From NCBI GenBank assembly GCA_021833665.1, contig JAKBES010000001.1:13489-51235 (forward strand): DNA of 37,747 bases, given 5' to 3'. The stretch is from Acidobacteriota bacterium. Its GTDB lineage: Bacteria; Acidobacteriota; UBA4820; DSQY01. The notes under the pieces are model-generated. The model ran no database searches. It saw only the letters and a program-made list of their open reading frames with translations, and was not told the origin of the DNA. Below, piece after piece: positions 36,235 through 37,747 of the stretch; the first letter of the stretch is position 1, and each line of letters begins with the position of its first letter. The position numbers and the translations under genes were made by a program.

Positions 36235-37218
36235 ATGCTGACATTCACCCGCGGACCACGGACAGCCCTTCTGCTCGCTTCGGCGTTTCTGGCCGCCGGC
36301 CTGGCGGCCCATGCCCAAAGGCATCCGGCGGCGGGGCTCATGGTGGCTCAGCCTCAGGCCCTGAACATCACCGCCGAGAGCACGGTCGCCTTCCGCGTCC
36401 CAGCTCCACTCAAAACGGCCTTGAGCGGCCGGTTCGACCTCCTGTCGGAGGATGGACAGGTCGTGGTGCCCGCTTTCGACTCCGCTGTTGGGCCTGGGCC
36501 TGCCGAGCGAGAGGCGTCCTTCTCCATAACACCGGCCCAGCTCGCCCCCTTCGCCCTGGGCGAAATGGTGACCTTGCGGGGCGCCGTGGGGCCCTGGCGG
36601 ACCGAGGCCCAGCTGAAGGTGACGGCCACGGAAGCCAGGTCCGAGAGCCGCGGGTGGGTCCTGAACGTTCCGGCCACGGCCGTGGTCTACTCGACCCGCG
36701 ACAGCGAGGTGGCCTTCCGCAGCGTGAGCCCCAAGAACAAGCCCGTCGCCGCCAAACTCCTCCTCAAGTTCAGAAATATCAAGGGTAACGTGGTGGCCAA
36801 GTGGAAGTACCCCATCGTGGCCCTGCCTGGAGAATCGGTCCACACCGTCACCGTGCCCGTGGCCGTCTGCCTGAAGGCCAAGCTGAAAGGGGCCGCCAGC
36901 CTAAAATCCTTCCTCATGGTGGGGGGAATTCAGAAGGCCGCGGGGCAGTCTCTCGTGGATTGGGACCTAGCCGTCTCCGCCTCCGCGGACCAATCCTCGG
37001 GCACGGCGCCCGCCCTTGTGACCTTCACCACGCTGGTGTCGGGCGGCGCCGCCCCGTATATCTACGCCTGGGACTTCGGAGACGGATCGGCGCCGAGCAC
37101 GAGCCAGAATCCATCGCACGTCTACACCTCGCCAGGGATTTACACGGCGGCGGTGGCGGTGGTGGACAGCCGCGGCGGCACGGTGGCCTCCGATCCCATC
37201 GTCATCGCGGTGAACTGA
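36235..37218 (+). CDS. Secreted PKD-domain protein
   Basis: A 327-aa exported protein. The signal peptide MLTFTRGPRTALLLASAFLA continues to a likely signal-peptidase site after AHA (about residue 24). Residues 25-230 form an all-beta region I cannot assign. It contains TEARSESRGWVLNVPATAVVY and, further on, VHTVTVPVAVCLKAKLKGAA, and may be one or two sandwich domains. The C-terminal 85 residues are a PKD domain with the hallmark YAWDFGDGS and HVYTSPGIYTAAVAVVDSRGG. PKD domains typically mediate protein or polysaccharide contacts at the cell surface. The ATG at 36235 has GGAGGAG five bases upstream; the open frame extends further up to 35983 but shadows the SDR gene. No enzymatic motif is seen. 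No terminator is clear in the 70 bp before trpS. Confidence 0.85.
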   Translation: MLTFTRGPRTALLLASAFLAAGLAAHAQRHPAAGLMVAQPQALNITAESTVAFRVPAPLKTALSGRFDLLSEDGQVVVPAFDSAVGPGPAEREASFSITPAQLAPFALGEMVTLRGAVGPWRTEAQLKVTATEARSESRGWVLNVPATAVVYSTRDSEVAFRSVSPKNKPVAAKLLLKFRNIKGNVVAKWKYPIVALPGESVHTVTVPVAVCLKAKLKGAASLKSFLMVGGIQKAAGQSLVDWDLAVSASADQSSGTAPALVTFTTLVSGGAAPYIYAWDFGDGSAPSTSQNPSHVYTSPGIYTAAVAVVDSRGGTVASDPIVIAVN

Positions 37219-37288
37219 GGGGCAGGCCCCGCGTCTTGCCGGTGCGGCTGCCTGTCTGATAGTCTCTAGGACCTTCGGGAGGAGCCGC

Positions 37289-37747
37289 ATGCGTATCTTG
37301 TCGGGCATCCAGCCTTCTGGCAAGCTCCACGTCGGGAACTACCTGGGAGCCATGAAGCAGCACCTGGATCTCCAGGACAAGGGCGAGGCCTTCTATTTCA
37401 TCGCCGATCTCCACGCCCTCACGACGGTGAAGGAGCCCCAGGCCCTTCGCGACCACATCCGCGATGTGGCCCTGGACTATCTGGCGCTCGGGCTGGACCC
37501 TCAAAAGTGCACCTTCTACCGCCAGTCGGACATCCACCAGGTGCCCGAGCTGGCCTGGATCCTCACCACCGTGACCCCCATGGGCCTGCTGGAGCGCTGC
37601 CACTCCTACAAGGACAAGGTGGCCAAGGGCATCCCGGCGGACCACGGCCTTTTCGCGTACCCCGTCCTGATGGCCGCCGACATCCTCATCGTGGATTCCA
37701 ACGTGGTACCCGTGGGCAAGGACCAGAAACAGCACGTGGAGGTCACG
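37289..37747 (+). CDS. trpS: Tryptophan--tRNA ligase (5' part, runs off the window)
   Basis: The first 153 codons of a class I aminoacyl-tRNA synthetase. It begins MRILSGIQPSGKLHVGNYLG, where PSGKLHVGN contains the HIGH-type ATP motif (as HVGN) of tryptophanyl-tRNA synthetase. FYFIADLHALT, YRQSDIHQVPELAWIL and AYPVLMAADILIVDSNVVPVGKDQKQHVE all match the family. The KMSKS loop and C-terminal domain lie beyond the window end. GGGAGGAG four bases before the ATG at 37289 supports the start. Confidence 0.97.
   Translation, partial: MRILSGIQPSGKLHVGNYLGAMKQHLDLQDKGEAFYFIADLHALTTVKEPQALRDHIRDVALDYLALGLDPQKCTFYRQSDIHQVPELAWILTTVTPMGLLERCHSYKDKVAKGIPADHGLFAYPVLMAADILIVDSNVVPVGKDQKQHVEVT

Overview
The window is a gene-dense piece (GC-rich, low-to-mid 60s per cent by eye) of a bacterial chromosome. 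It is mostly housekeeping and carries no phage, insertion sequence or CRISPR array that I can recognise. The content fits a Gram-negative, deep-branching bacterium, most likely an acidobacterium (Holophagae-like). The clues are two different F-type ATPase b subunits, a bactofilin behind parAB, a fused SecD-SecF, lipoproteins with Sec signals, and frequent GTG/TTG starts. The taxonomic call is inference, because no rRNA gene is present.

Region 1 (35-17157, minus strand) is one long, tightly coupled block. Transcription starts at a good sigma70-type promoter near 17040. It runs through the ATP synthase genes (b', b, delta, alpha, gamma, beta, epsilon) and continues directly into the classical origin-proximal set rpmH, rnpA, yidD, yidC, mnmE, mnmG, rsmG, parA, parB, then a bactofilin, an M24 aminopeptidase and a geranylgeranyl-reductase-type flavoprotein. 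Two perfect 16-bp parS palindromes lie in this block, at the 3' end of rsmG and inside yidC, so the chromosome origin is probably near. dnaA, atpB, atpE and jag are not in the window.

Region 2 (17158-24422) holds a tRNA-Val(UAC) with its own promoter, divergent from the atp promoter. On the minus strand follow uvrA, tnaA (tryptophanase by three specificity residues), an uncharacterised 214-aa protein and a ThiS-like protein. After these come a DUF4097 protein with a strong terminator and a plus-strand lipoprotein with a strong terminator.

Region 3 (24430-30423) has radA, then a 155-bp imperfect inverted-repeat element, then the pyrimidine operon pyrR-pyrB-pyrC (minus) with a promoter and a PyrR-binding-like leader. 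Divergent from it are a cold-shock gene and a PilZ gene, followed by a convergent DUF456 membrane protein.

Region 4 (30393-37747) carries yajC-secDF, with a promoter, a structured leader and a terminator-like hairpin before yajC. It continues with a long class II aldolase, an SDR-fold protein lacking the catalytic tyrosine, a secreted PKD-domain protein and the first 153 codons of trpS, which runs off the window.

No obviously new multi-gene system is present. The most unusual signals are a helix-hairpin-helix-like insertion in the SecF half of SecDF, the possible attenuator before yajC, the inverted-repeat element at the radA start, and the atypical SDR protein.
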